A DNA stretch of 64,000 nt from Xanthostigma xanthostigma (GCA_963575645.1 OY754465.1:1984001-2048000), one strand, 5' to 3'; positions 51,267-62,901 are shown, counted from the stretch's first letter. Notes: a model not told the origin generated them from the sequence alone. Program-made: numbers and translations.

Positions 51267-53689
51267 TGATTGTTGCGTTACGACGAACTGAAAAAAATGC
51301 ATAATGGCTGCTGCAGACGAGGCTTTTTTTACCGCTTGATGTTGCTGCTAGGTTCCAAGCGTGCTATTGTGACAGTTTATGTATTGGCTTCGCAGGATGC
51401 GTGTAAATGGTTTTGGTGCGCGAGTGATGGCAACAAAAATGGACGTTTATTGTGCCCGAACAAAACACAAACTGTGACGCCACGTTGTTTTATGACGTTT
51501 GCCCATGTGACAAAATACTGTTTTCTGATTGGTTCTTGCTCAGAGCCAACAGAGAACCAAATTCGAAGACAGTCTCGATTCCATGTATATTTAATACCCT
51601 CTATATTGCTAGCAAAGATCGGGAGAAAGACTTAGACACTTATACGTCTGTTCCACCTAGTATACTTTGAGTCTCATGCTCATGGATGCGCGTCAGTTGC
51701 AGCTTTGCGCATGGAACTAAGCTCTATTCCACTTACTAATTGCCCCACTACAGACGCGACACTAAAAAACAGTCATTTGCTGTCTCACTTCACGGGTCAC
51801 GCTTCCACATACGGCCACTGGCAATATAGGAGCTATTAAATATATGCTCGATTCTAATTTTGAAATCCAGCTTCTTACCACGCAGTGGAGCCCACAGTGG
51901 CGTCGTTTATATTCTCGCGGTCAGCAGCGAATCTAGCGCGCAAAACCAGTCTCGTGTGCAGCGGCCTTCTTGCTGCACATATTTTCTATTCAGTAAAATC
52001 GCACTGGGGATGCGGAGTTGTCGTGATGAGCAGGTGACTTGATCCATGAAAATGATTTTGGATTGGGATCTGGTTGAAAAATATTTTATTATACGCTCCT
52101 TGCGTGCACAGACGCGTGTCGATATTTTAGCCAAAAATTATGATAAGTAATTGGAATCGTTATTTCATACGCACCACATGTCTTAGAACACGAGCTTTGT
52201 GGATGACGAGACGATGGTAATTCGATCAAATACTTTTTTTATCTAAATATAGATTTATAACTGGTGCTCAAGAAGTATGAACGAATTTCGCGGTCTTTTT
52301 TAAATGCAGCGCAAACGACTGTTTGATTCAAGCGTCGAGACTTAAACTGTTTTAGTAATACATAAAATTCGTTTTAAACGTATGATTATAATACAATTTC
52401 TCCTTATTTTTGAGAGGCTTTATTTTTTATAAAACCTAATTTGCTAGACTGTTTTTACTGGTAATTGTTATCAGATCTGGGCCAATAACTGACTAATTAC
52501 CAAATACTTTATTTTTTCAAAATTACTATAATTAGAACATTGTTAAAGTATTTCAATTTTCAAATATTATTTGCTAAATATTCCAATTACTATAGGGTAT
52601 TTCAATCATGAAGTCAACGGTGATTCAATTAGTATTAGTAAGTAATTTTCCTTGAATTAGGACCCAGTTCTGGTTATTTTTTCGGAAATAGTGCCTCTTG
52701 CGATCAGAACAATTATAGTCCCCTTGCGGTCAATCAATATTATTAAAAGAAAATAATGTTAGGAATGACCACACTTACAGTAAAAAAAATTGATAATTTC
52801 TAAAACACCATCATATCAACAGCACTCCGTAGTCGGGTTTTAAGGAACTCTCTTATACCCCCTTCGCTTTTCACTGCGCAACAAAAACACCATCGCATCA
52901 ACAATGTTGAATTAAATAAAAAATGAAGACAAATATTGGCTTTAGTAATGAGAATTAAAATTCTTGTGCCATGTTATTTTGTTGCTTGGAAAAATCTGCT
53001 AGATTGCATTCGGAATTGTTTAGATGACTTAATGATTGATTCTTTCTGTAGGAAATTTGGAATTGCCGATTTATAAAGTTATTGACCGCAAGTGAGAGCA
53101 TCCCTGACATTATTTGCATTTTGTCATATTGATTGACCGCAATTGTTCCGACCGCAAGTGGGATGACACCATTTTTTAGAAGCTCATCACGTAAACACCG
53201 GATTAAGACATAACAAGTTGATATTGATCCATTAATTTCTTTGCGATTTTTCATTGTGACTGAATATCCAGAAATATTGAACCAGCTTACTTTGCCGAAT
53301 AGGTACTAGATATTTTAATGTTTTGCTATTGTATTTTTAGTATTTTTTATTTGTGACTATTTACAACCTTTTTCTTTAGTTTCTAATTGCTGAAAACAAT
53401 AAATTATGGGTGGAATAATTGCGTTTTCAATACATAATTGTAGCGTAAATAATAAATATAGTATTTATTATTGTGGACTGCCTTTGTGATGATTTCTTAT
53501 TCTATAATTTGTAGGTTATATTATTTTGTTGGCCGTCACTAATCACTATATTGTTTATAGTCCAAGCTACTACCGTACAAGCGTCTACTGGACAACACTT
53601 ACTAAAGTGTTATAATTAAAAACACATAATGTGGCGAGAAACATAAATTCGATAATTATTTTTTTTTTTTGTCATTTTTTTGGCTATTT
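51267..53689. other. intergenic, no gene seen
   Basis: Frames at 51270-51670 and 51860-52134 are short and resemble nothing known. 51440-51970 has a faint match to 1-260. One minisatellite unit lies at 52795-52912. Confidence 0.45.
52795..52912 (-). repeat. single minisatellite unit of the 17322 family
   Basis: On the minus strand TGATGCGATGGTGTTTTTG is followed by GCGCAGTGAAAAGCGAAGGG, GAGTTCCTTAAAAC and ACTACGG, then a second GTTGATATGATGGTGTTTT. This is one full unit plus the start of another. Confidence 0.75.
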
Positions 53690-54170
53690 GTGTTCGCTAT
53701 TGGGTGTTTGTTGTATTTGGCAAAATATATGACGTTCAAGACAAACATGCAAATAGAGGCAAATACGACCATCCACACATGGCAGTCAAATAGCAAACAC
53801 ACAAACATTTGGCAGCAGAACGCAAGGTTCAAAATTCCCGGAATTTTAGCACTGTTTCATTGTCCCAATTCATTTTCAATAGTAATTGTTCCAGTTCTCG
53901 CTCACAGCACAGACACAAAAATACTGCACGTCCGTACGGGTTCACGGCGCGTGCGCTTCTGAATATGGCCATTGTGTGGACGGTTTATTTGCGTATTTGC
54001 CTATTTGATTCCTTTGATGTGCCTCGAAAAACCGACAAGCGCACGGTAACGCGTATTTGGTATTGGCCGTATTTGTCAAATAGGCAGATAAGGCCAACAC
54101 TTTGTCAAATAGACTGTCCACACTTATGGTAATTGTTTGCCAAATATTCCAAATACACAAATACAAATAG
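53690..54170. repeat. cluster of short inverted repeats built on GTGTGGAC and TATTTG
   Basis: CCATTGTGTGGACGG near 53968 pairs with the complement of GTCCACACTTATGG near 54117. A further version (CATCCACACATGG) lies near 53770. CAAATA/TATTTG words are frequent. It may be a degraded Harbinger-like MITE; no clear target duplication was found. Confidence 0.4.
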
Positions 54171-55424
54171 GCATGTGAAGTGCCGGCATAATAGATACTC
54201 ACAGCAAACATTTTGAAAAAAAGTAATTGAATTAGTCTGCTGCCATTAATTTCATGTTTTTCATCATATTATCTGATAATTTCAATAATAAAGTTTTAGT
54301 AGTTTTGTCCAGTAAACTTTTGTACGGTCCGAGGTTGGACGTTCATATCGAAAACACTATCTAATTTGTATATTTTTTATTTATACTATTCTATTGTGTT
54401 TTGATTTGTTTTCATAATTATTATTGTCCGCGTACTTATTTTTTTTTTAATTTACAGAAATTTAAGACGTTTATTGATATAGTATATTTATTTTTGTTTT
54501 AAAAATTGTTTTCCCAATTATTCTACATTATTAAAAATATTTACTTCTGACGTTCTGTATTGGTCAACAAATTGTGTGCTTGTCTTATGATTAATAAAAA
54601 TAGTTCAAACAATTGAATATTTTTATTTTTGTTTTTCTAAAACAAAATGGCAGCCGACCATCATACTTTTCAAGTTTTACTGAAATACCAGCAAAAATGA
54701 ACAGATAATTGAAATGTCAATTGTTTTCTCTTTTTCTTAAATGGAGTTATTAGTCTTGTGTAAAAGCATAAAATAAGTATAAATAATTATGCGAGTGTGG
54801 TTATGAGATGAACTGCCAATTTTACTTTTTTTCAAATAGTAAATTGATTCTTATTAATTTATGGGAAAACAAAATGTGATCGAAAAATGTATGCAGTCTG
54901 GTTTGTTACTATGGAGATGGTTTATCCACGAAGTCTGTAACCAGGAGACCTAACTTCCTGTGCTTGCCGGATCGTTTTCGCGAGATGGCGCTGTAATCAC
55001 TACCTGGGAAAACTTCGGTTCTTTCCGCCTGTTCTCGCCACAGTTACCGAAGTTGTTTAACTTCACAGACACTGCACACATGCAAGCCATGAACGTGCGT
55101 GCGTTAGCCAGTATAACTGACGCCATATTGGTTCATGCGACATGCGCAACGCTCGAGTCGGGTCCCCTGGTTACAGACTCCGTGCGTTTTTCTAATACCC
55201 TGTGTCGGAATTTGTTGATTACAATGAAGTATTGAATCATTATCTTTTATCAATGTCTTGTTTTTTTGTTCCCGAATGCAATTTGCACAGAATATATGTT
55301 GAATAAAATCGCAAAAGCCTCAATGGAATTGCTGTTCAAAGACCGGCCGAATCGATTTTTTAAAATTAGCTTTCGACATTCGACCCGATCTCCTGACACG
55401 ATCTGCGTTGACTGCTGTGAGTCG
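54171..55424. other. intergenic, nothing recognised
   Basis: It is AT-rich up to ~54880, then a GC-richer patch (54900-55200) with a 91-codon frame that shows no known motif. Confidence 0.45.
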
Positions 55425-55978
55425 GAAAAACCCTCGAAAAATGTAGATATTTTGAGCCGGAACGAGATTCCCTTCCACCCCCGATGTCGAGGATGCTGAA
55501 CAAGGCGTAGAAATTAAAAAAAATTCTCTTTGGGTTTGCGCAACCCCCTCCAAAACGGCCAAAAACCACCCCCGAACGGTGTTAAACGCGCATTACGTTA
55601 TTCCCTTCCGGAAAAAAAAATGTTTTTTCCCTGACGATGCTGAGCACGGTGGTGGTGTTGAAAATTGCCGCCGACTCTCACCAACTCCTCCACCGGCCAA
55701 ATATTGCCGGCGATATGAAAAAAAATTCACCCTTTTCGGCGGTGAGATTTGGCCGCTGGAGGGATTGTTGAGAGTCGGCGGCAATTTTCAACACCACCAC
55801 CGTGCTCAGCATCCTCAGGGAAAAAACATTTTTTTTTCGGAAAGGCGGTGGTTTTTTGTCCGTTTTGGGGGGTTGCGTAAATTTTAATATCACCACCGTC
55901 CTCAACATCCTCGGAAACGGGAGGGAGGGGGAGATCTCGTTCCGGCTCAAAATATTTACATGTTCTTCCGACACATGC
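55425..55978. mobile_element. foldback element, ~550 bp, GC-rich arms
   Basis: AGCCGGAACGAGAT, CATCGTCAGGGAAAAAACAT-like and GCCGCCGACTCTCA stretches on the left are matched by reverse complements on the right (e.g. TGAGAGTCGGCGGC-like near 55770). The hairpin centre is at about 55725. Several frames run through it because of its composition; none is a convincing gene. Confidence 0.7.
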
Positions 55979-56222
55979 CAAGATGGGCGCTTTGATTCTC
56001 GAGCATGTGCTGCATTTTAACTGACCTTGAAACTCACGTTGGCAAATGTTCTTTCGATTTTTTTTCTGAATCGAGCACCAAAGGACAATACTTCTTTGTC
56101 TGGAGGATTTGGTACGATGCTGTCCAAAAACAAATGTATTTGTATTTCAATGTGGTTTATGCATAAAAATAATGGTGCTTTAAAAATCCGTCCCGAGATT
56201 TGATTTTGATGTTTCAACAGTA

Positions 56223-57737
56223 TAGACCAAGATACCAGACCCGCCAGACCTATGTCATTTTATCAGTAAATGTACAATATTTAGTTAAGAACGTATGCCA
56301 ATTTGCTAACATGAAAGCGGAGATAACAGTTTCTTAAGATACATAAAACACGTGCTTACCTACATACGCAATGGTATGAGTGCGAGTGAGAGCATTAGAT
56401 GATTTTTTTTTTGTTGGACAGCTTCATGAAATGTAGATTGTTTATTTGTTTCCATGGAGTTTTTCTCTCTTAAACTCATAGATTACCTCTGTGTGTGTGT
56501 ATTAAACAATCTGCATTTCATGAAGCTGTCAAACAAAAAAAATCATATAATGCTCTCACTCGCACTCATACTATTGCGTACGTAAGTAAGCACGTGTTTT
56601 ATGTACCTTTAGAAGCTGTCATACGTTCTTAAGGTAGTACGAGCACCAAGGCAATTTTAAATAAAAGGCTTGATTTTTTTATATGAAGTTGGACTAAGTC
56701 TAAACCAATTCTGAAAATTTTAGGGGGAGTTGCCCGATTATTTAAATAAATAAATGACTTCAAAAGTAGGCATATTTAACATTGGCTTTATGGTCAAACG
56801 GTAGATGGATGATATGTTTTCATTGATTTCTCCAAAACTAGTCGGTGGAAATTAAGAAAACAAAACTATTTAAATTAAAGTTAAAACCTTAATAAATTAT
56901 TGAAAACAAAAAAAAAACTCGTTGTGCCCGACTAATAGGTCATATGCATGTATTTTTTTTTATATTTTTAATAGATTATTTAGTCAACCATAATACGGAA
57001 AAAAATTGATAATCATTTAAAAATGTAATATTATCACAAAAAAAAAAATATGAAATTTCACATTCAAAAATAGACAGTTTAAACAATCGGCCATGTTGGC
57101 GGGCTTATGTGACGTCACTATATATGATGCATGTCAACTTTGATGTCAAATTGTCAATGTTCTAAATGAAGTTTATTTGTTGTTTTCTCTAAATACTGAC
57201 GTAATCTTACTGTGAGACGACCCAGTCGCCATGGAAACTGTTATTGATATACACTCTGACGTCACGCTGCGTTTTGAAAATTCGAAAATAGCGCGTATTT
57301 TCTACGTTTCTATTTTATTATTTGTATTTTTTTCAGTGATGAGATTAATAAAATAACCATTACGATATGATCAGGAACTAAAATATATTTCAAAATAAAA
57401 ATTTAAACCAATTTGGAGTCTCATGCATATGACCTATTAAAAAGATATTTAATTAAAAAGATCAATTGTCTTTTTAATTAGTCGGGCACAACGAGTTTTT
57501 TTTTTGTTTTCAATAATTTATTAAGGTTTTAACTTTAATTTAAATATTTTTTTTTTTTTAATTTCCACCGACTAGTTTTGGACAAATCAATGAAAACATA
57601 ATATCATCCATCTACCGAAATATAAAAAAAATCAAGCCTTTCATTTAAAATTGCCTTGGTGCTCGTACTACCTTAACTAAATATTGTACATTTATTGATA
57701 AAATCTTAGGTCTGGCGGGTCTGGGATCGTGGTATTA
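56223..57737. mobile_element. large palindromic element, ~1.5 kb, interrupted by a TTAA insertion
   Basis: The outer arms begin CCAGACCCGCCAGACCTA on each strand and continue through ACAATATTTAGTTAAGGTAG, GAGCACCAAGGCAATTTTAA and CAACGAGTTTTTT. The loop is ~430 bp. The left arm is split by the 340-bp element at 56289-56628; the right arm is continuous there. The exact outer borders and target duplication are uncertain. Confidence 0.8.
56289..56628. mobile_element. TTAA MITE, 340 bp, with its empty site preserved
   Basis: TTAA stands on both sides (56285-56288, 56629-56632). The termini are GAACGTATGCCA and, on the other strand, GAACGTATGACA. Subterminal arms of ~110 bp (CATAAAACACGTGCTTAC, AGTGCGAGTGAGAGCATTA) make a hairpin. 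The uninterrupted target CTACCTTAACTAAAT is seen at 57669-57683, in the opposite arm of the host palindrome. Confidence 0.88.
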
Positions 57738-58286
57738 GTAGAAGATAATAGTAATAATAATAGTTTTACTTACTTATAAACAATTGATACAGCGACATTT
57801 TTATTCCTTTAGGATAAATAGTCTGATGCAATAGACTAATTGTTATTTTATGACGATACCTTTTGATCCCACTCATGTCTTTTCTGGGCAGCATATAAAC
57901 CAAATCGTACAACGTCCTTTTCAGAAATCAGCTATTTACTATTTTTTTTAAATTCCGCTGGGGCATGTTTACGATGATCTCTTCCCTAAGGAACTTACCA
58001 GCTCACTAGATTAATAATTATGTTTTGCATGTAATTTTTCTCTTTTAAATTTATATATTTTAAAAATATACACGTTAATATTATAAGCATTGTGAAAAAT
58101 TTCTGAGTGATCATCATACAATTTGTTACATTTTTCCGTCTCAGGAAATAATCAAAATAGATAATATTTTAGATATAATTGTGTAAATAAAATTATTGTT
58201 ATAAAACCAATAAATAAATTTACAGTAGGAATTTTTAATCTATTGTTGTTTTTTTCTGTTTCACCACTTTTTGTATTATCAAAATA

Positions 58287-58506
58287 CAGTAGAGTCTCAC
58301 TAATCCGGCACTATTAAAAACTAGAGGGTGTCGGATTATTGGAATGGTCGGATTATTGGATTGTGTAGAAAAATTCATAATATGTAAATAAAGTAAAGCG
58401 AGCGATCGCGGAACAAAAGTAGGGAGGGGTGAGGGAGGCGTAAGCGAAGGGTGCCGGATTATTGGACATACCGAACTACTGAAGTGCCGGATTAGTGAGA
58501 CTACTG
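58287..58506. mobile_element. Tigger-type MITE, 220 bp, TA target duplication
   Basis: The ends are inverted repeats beginning CAGTAGAGTCTCACTAATCC and CAGTAGTCTCACTAATCCGG (a two-base gap between them), flanked by TA on both sides. Words such as GGATTATTGGA recur inside. The terminus CAGTAG and the TA duplication match the pogo element 1.1 kb downstream, but the inner sequence differs, so it is a separate family. Confidence 0.9.
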
Positions 58507-59599
58507 TATTTCAGTTTTGTCATCAATGTTAACAAATCGTAGGAGTGGCCATGCAACGTTAAAAAGCGTGATTATTTAAAGGTAAGATAGCATATAACTA
58601 CAATACTCTTTCTGCGAGTCTTGAAAGAAAAAAAAATACTGACTCCTGGCTCCTGAAACTTGGAGCATTTGCTTTGCAAATGTGAAGCAGTCATGATACG
58701 AAGACTCCGTCACTTGAACGAGTCATTTCCAACGCCTGATCAAGTTTGTTAACAGATTCCAGAACCATTCCAGGCTTTTTCAAAAGCCTTAACCTCGTTC
58801 AGGAATAAACAAGTCAGGGCTACACAATAGATCTACCAAAATCGCTGTTGATGCGTACCTCACACCCTCTATCTAATCTAATACCTAAATTTTTACAAAG
58901 ATTTTAAATGTAAAAACTCTTAAACATGTAAGGTAAGTAGTACTAAAAAATCAGAGATAATAATTAATTATCTGCAATTTCTGGGATCCTCAATTATTGA
59001 GGATCTCAGAGCCGCGTATTCGAGGCCGACTGTAGTAATTGATAGCTACTACCGCATTAAAGTTGATCGACACCATTATTACTACTCACGTCGATCATTA
59101 TTAAATGTTTACATATTGCGTATTACTACAGTAGATGAATATTGACATATGGTAGCACTTAACCATATGTTAAAAATTTACATAGCAAATTCGAAGTTAT
59201 TAATCAAAAAATTTAAAAAAATATTTTAGCACTGATCACGGAGATCCAGACAACAAAGTATCTTTATCCCATATTCCTGTTACGCGGTAAACATAATTTC
59301 GACAACAATTAGCAACAGTGGCTGGGGGCGTAGCGTGGGTTGACATTCTATTGAGCACCCCCGAAGTAAAACAACAAATCGTCGTTGGTTCTGTAATAGA
59401 TTTTACGTTTTTTAGATGAAAAGGTTCAGAAACGGAGCTGTATACACTAGTAATACCTCCAAATTAATTTTACAGTAACCAACAAGGGGCAGTAACTCTT
59501 ATGTGAAAAGTTGTATCAAATAATTCCTCCCATGTGCCAATAAATCCGAAATTAACGTTAAATAATTTTTAAGAAAATACTTCGTCTTAATTAAACATG
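58507..59599. other. intergenic, nothing recognised
   Basis: It lies between two Tigger-type elements; no open frame or repeat was identified. Confidence 0.45.
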
Positions 59600-59699
59600 T
59601 ACAGTAGAACTCCAATTATCCGAACTCCGACTATCCGAATCGCCGATTATCCGAATCACAAAAAATTGTCCAAAAAAAGTCTAAGTGCGCTATTATTCT

Positions 59700-59835
59700 T
59701 CCCCCCGCGAAGCCAGTGTTTGCGCGTCAAGTCTTGACTTGACTTGTCTTAACTTGCCGTTGTGACTACACTGACTTCCCCCCGCGAAGTCAGTGTAGGC
59801 ACAACGGCAAGTTAAGACAAGTTCCGGCGCATTGC
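59700..59835. repeat. hairpin and direct repeat in the pogo 5' leader
   Basis: The word CTTCCCCCCGCGAAG occurs twice about 75 bp apart. A stretch reading TTGTCTTAACTTGCCGTTGTG followed by ACACTGACTTC is matched by its reverse complement downstream, giving a long GC-rich stem directly before the transposase start. It lies inside the element, between the end and the gene. Confidence 0.7.
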
Positions 59836-59937
59836 AGTCACGGCCGCACCTGTCATTGTTTGTTTTGATTAGCCAGTGTGCTATTGACCTTGCTCACTTT
59901 TGTTTGTGCGTGTACAATACTGTATTGTTTTTATACC

Positions 59938-61200
59938 ATGGCTTCGAAAAGAAAACGTGTTGTGCTATCGTTAGCGGACAAACTGAAAATTATAGAGCAA
60001 CTCGATAAAGGTGTAACGGGTAAGAAGTTGTCTGAGATTTATGGTGTTGGACAAGCAACAATTTCTGACATTAAAAACAGTAAGTCAACACTTTTAAACT
60101 TTGTTTCGGTGCTTGAAAATGAAGATGGAAGTTCCTCCAGGAAAACAATGAAGCCAGCAACCAACAAAAATTTGGAAGATGCCGTGTTTAAATGGTTTTT
60201 GCAGCAACGTTCTATGGGAAATCCGATTTCAGGTCCAATCCTTTGTGAAAAAGCCAAAATCTTAGCAGAAAAGCTTGGTTATTCATCTTTTAAGGCTAGT
60301 AACGGCTGGCTAAGGAATTTTAAATTCAGGCATGGTGTACGCGAGTTAGATTTGGCTGGTGAGAAGCTTTCAGCAGACTCTGCAGCTGCTGAAAATTTTA
60401 TTGAAAAATTTAAAATTGCATCAGAATCCTATGATCCGGAGTTTGTTTATAATGCCGATGAAACTGGCCTTGTTTGGAAAGCATTACCAAAAACCACTTT
60501 GGCTTCTAAAAGGGAATCTAGTGCCCCTGGACATAAGGTCAGTAAAGAACGTGTTACAGTGCTTAACTGTGCCAACTCCACTGGAAATCATAAACTGCCA
60601 CTTCTTTTGATAGGAAAATCAAGAAATCCAAGAGCATTTAAAAACGTAAAAAAACTTCCACTCTTCTACAAAAGTCAACCCAAGGCCTGGATGACTGCAG
60701 CTTTGTTTACCGAATGGTATGATGAAGTGTTTATTCCTGAAGTGAAAAAGCACCAAAAATCGGTGGGAAAAGAAGGCAGTAAGGTGCTTTTAATTGTTGA
60801 TAACGCACCCACTCATCCTACAGCAGAACTGTTGGAAAGAGAGAATGGGCAGTTTAAAACGACGTTTTTGCCTCCCAATGTTACAAGTTTGCTGCAACCC
60901 ATGGACCAGTCTGTTATTGAAACAATGAAGCGCCATTACAGAAGGCAACTGCTGAGAAAACTGCTGATCGAAGGTGCTGAAGATGAAGAATTGGTTTTGG
61001 CAAATCATAGCAAAATAAATTTAAAGGACTGCTGTTACATGGTAGCGGAAGCTTGGAGTTTGGTTACGGCAGTGACGCTAAGACGTGCGTGGAATAAACT
61101 GAAAGGCCTACCGTCTGAGAAGAACAAAAAAAAGAATCTGAAGAAAATGAGAAACAAGAATATGGAGAGGATGATGATGATGAAGATGCGTTGTCACTAG
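59938..61200 (+). CDS. pogo/Tigger transposase (CENP-B/jerky-like), 420 residues, C-terminus frameshifted
   Basis: The protein binds the transposon ends and cuts and pastes the element in the nucleus. Residues 1-60 form a Psq-type helix-turn-helix (KLKIIEQLDKG, VGQATISDI). Residues ~80-140 form a CENP-B-type DNA-binding helix-turn-helix (FKASNGWLRNFKFRHGV). A DDE_1 domain follows with the three aspartates of the pogo DDD triad, seen in YNADETGLVW, LLIVDNAPTHP and LLQPMDQSVIET. The start at 59938 is preferred over an in-frame ATG at 59878 because it has a strong context (ACCATGG) and begins with the family-typical MASKRKR. After residue ~397 the frame runs into a lysine- and methionine-rich tail and stops. 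The expected acidic C-terminus lies in another frame beyond an A8 run at 61126-61133. Confidence 0.93.
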   Translation: MASKRKRVVLSLADKLKIIEQLDKGVTGKKLSEIYGVGQATISDIKNSKSTLLNFVSVLENEDGSSSRKTMKPATNKNLEDAVFKWFLQQRSMGNPISGPILCEKAKILAEKLGYSSFKASNGWLRNFKFRHGVRELDLAGEKLSADSAAAENFIEKFKIASESYDPEFVYNADETGLVWKALPKTTLASKRESSAPGHKVSKERVTVLNCANSTGNHKLPLLLIGKSRNPRAFKNVKKLPLFYKSQPKAWMTAALFTEWYDEVFIPEVKKHQKSVGKEGSKVLLIVDNAPTHPTAELLERENGQFKTTFLPPNVTSLLQPMDQSVIETMKRHYRRQLLRKLLIEGAEDEELVLANHSKINLKDCCYMVAEAWSLVTAVTLRRAWNKLKGLPSEKNKKKNLKKMRNKNMERMMMMKMRCH

Positions 61201-61577
61201 AGGAAATAAGAAAAATGATTGTAAAAGTTCCTGGTTGTACAGAAGTAAGTGCTGAAGATGTAGGAGAGTGGATGGCTTGTGACACGTCTGACCCTGGTTT
61301 TCAAATTCTCAATGACGATGAAATTGTTGTAAGTGTGAGAGAAGATGTTGAAGTGGAAGTGGAAGAAGAACTTTCTGCTGATGTTGAAGTAGACGCTGGA
61401 CCATCAGCTAGTGAAGCATTTGCCGGCCTCGAGACTGCTTTGAAGTGGATGGAGCGTCAGCCCGAGTGTGACCACTTGCAACTGCTCACCGTCAAGCGAA
61501 TGCGTGACCTGGCTGCCCGAAAACGGTTGAAGACCGCAAAACAGCTTACATTAACGGAGATGTTTAAAAAACAATGA
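61119..61577 (+). pseudogene. acidic C-terminal part of the pogo transposase, in a shifted frame
   Basis: This frame is open from 61119 to the TAA at 61575-61577 and overlaps the end of the upstream frame. It reads DALSLEEIRKMI, VPGCTEVSAEDVGEWM and DPGFQILNDDEI, typical of the C-terminal tail of Tigger/jerky-like transposases, and ends LTLTEMFKKQ. It would be continuous with the transposase if the A8 run at 61126-61133 differed by one base. The cause may be a real frameshift, a homopolymer error in the assembly or slippage. Confidence 0.85.
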
Positions 61578-61804
61578 TTTTTATTTCTAAACTTGTATGT
61601 ACATAAGTACATTTTATTTATATTTAAAACATGTGAAAATTTCATGTTTCTTTCATTTAATTCAATAAAAAAATAGTGCAATATCAAAACGTAGCTTTTA
61701 TTCTCTCCAATGGCAATTTTTTTAAAAAATCCGATTATCCGAATATTTGATTATCCGAATGGGTCCCGGTCCCCATTAATTCGGATAATTGGAGTTCTAC
61801 TGTA

Positions 61805-62901
61805 TAGAGAAGATAAGTATGAATTAGTAATATACCTCTGAAATTGCTAGTTCTTACCATCCATTGCTGAAATAACCACTTTTTGGCCTTTCCTGCAAAT
61901 TTTACTTTTTGCACATAAGAGGTATTACAGAACCAATGACGAAATACTGAACGTGCTTACGGAACTTTGTTTTGCTAAAATATTCTATCACATTATCACA
62001 ATTAACTTTCCTGTCTTTTTAAATAGATAAAATGGAAAGATTGGTTAGCGCGCTTGGCGCAATGTGGACCTTAAGTAAGATTTTATCAACTTTACATTTT
62101 GAGAAAAGTCTCTTTTACATGAAACCATCGAAACACACTCGGAACAAACTCAGCATAGCCCCATTTTACGACGAATCTGGGAAGCTCCAATGTAGACCAT
62201 TGAAACTAGGTAGCTATTTATTATTTATTGGTTTGTCTTCGCAGAGTGACTCTTCTGGAAGTATTCTCTGGCTGTGCGAGTGAGTTGCCGTTGTCACCAC
62301 TTGGCGCTTGGCACTCGAGGCTGAACGCCGCCCCCCCTTTTGCCGCCTCTGTTTCTTAACGTTATAATATTTTCTACCATCGAAATCAAGCAGTCGGTCG
62401 CTCCCAAGACTTCTGCGCTTGGAGTTCAGAAGTATTAACTACGAACATAGTCCTTTCAGACAGTATATAAATATGATTATATTTTTTTATGGCATAGTTA
62501 TTTTGAAACATTAATGTAAAATATACATGATTTCAATACCAGATAGTAATCAGTCAATTCTACACTTGAATGATGATGTTTGTAAGAAGTTTATAATTAT
62601 TTTTCCAGAACAATGATTCTTTTTTCTTTTATTTCTATTTGTATTCGTAATACCTTCTGGTATAAAAACCTTGTGTTTAGATTTACCATTTTGTCCGAAC
62701 GTGATTCTGATTTTAGTGTGACGGTAGTGTAATTTGTTATTTAGTATATTATAGAAGCTCATCAACTAAGGTCGTTGGCGTCTTATTATAATTTTAAAAT
62801 AAAAAGGTAAAGTCATTAATGGAGTACAGATTTTTCTGATTTCTATCTCTCAAAAGGGGAGATTCAAGTATTACGTAAGCAGAATTTTAGCAATTTTTTT
62901 G
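61805..62901. other. intergenic, no supported gene
   Basis: A chance 83-codon frame at 62032-62283 lacks homology and splice support. The sequence then leads into the satellite array. Confidence 0.45.

Larger units (their letters stand above)
59602..61802 (+). mobile_element. pogo/Tigger DNA transposon, complete with TA target duplication
   Basis: The element is 2201 bp. Its ends are perfect 23-bp terminal inverted repeats beginning CAGTAGAACTCCAATTATCC, flanked on both sides by the TA expected for Tc1/mariner-pogo insertion (59600-59601 and 61803-61804). Subterminal repeats of the word ATTATCCGAAT follow each end. Between them is a transposase gene that is open except for one frameshift near its C-terminus. 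Perfect termini and a nearly open gene point to a recent insertion. It lies downstream of Smg6. Confidence 0.95.

Noticed and set aside
62032-62283. Exon or small gene starting MERLVSALGAMWTL
   Set aside because: No homology, no convincing splice sites or downstream signals; composition is ordinary.
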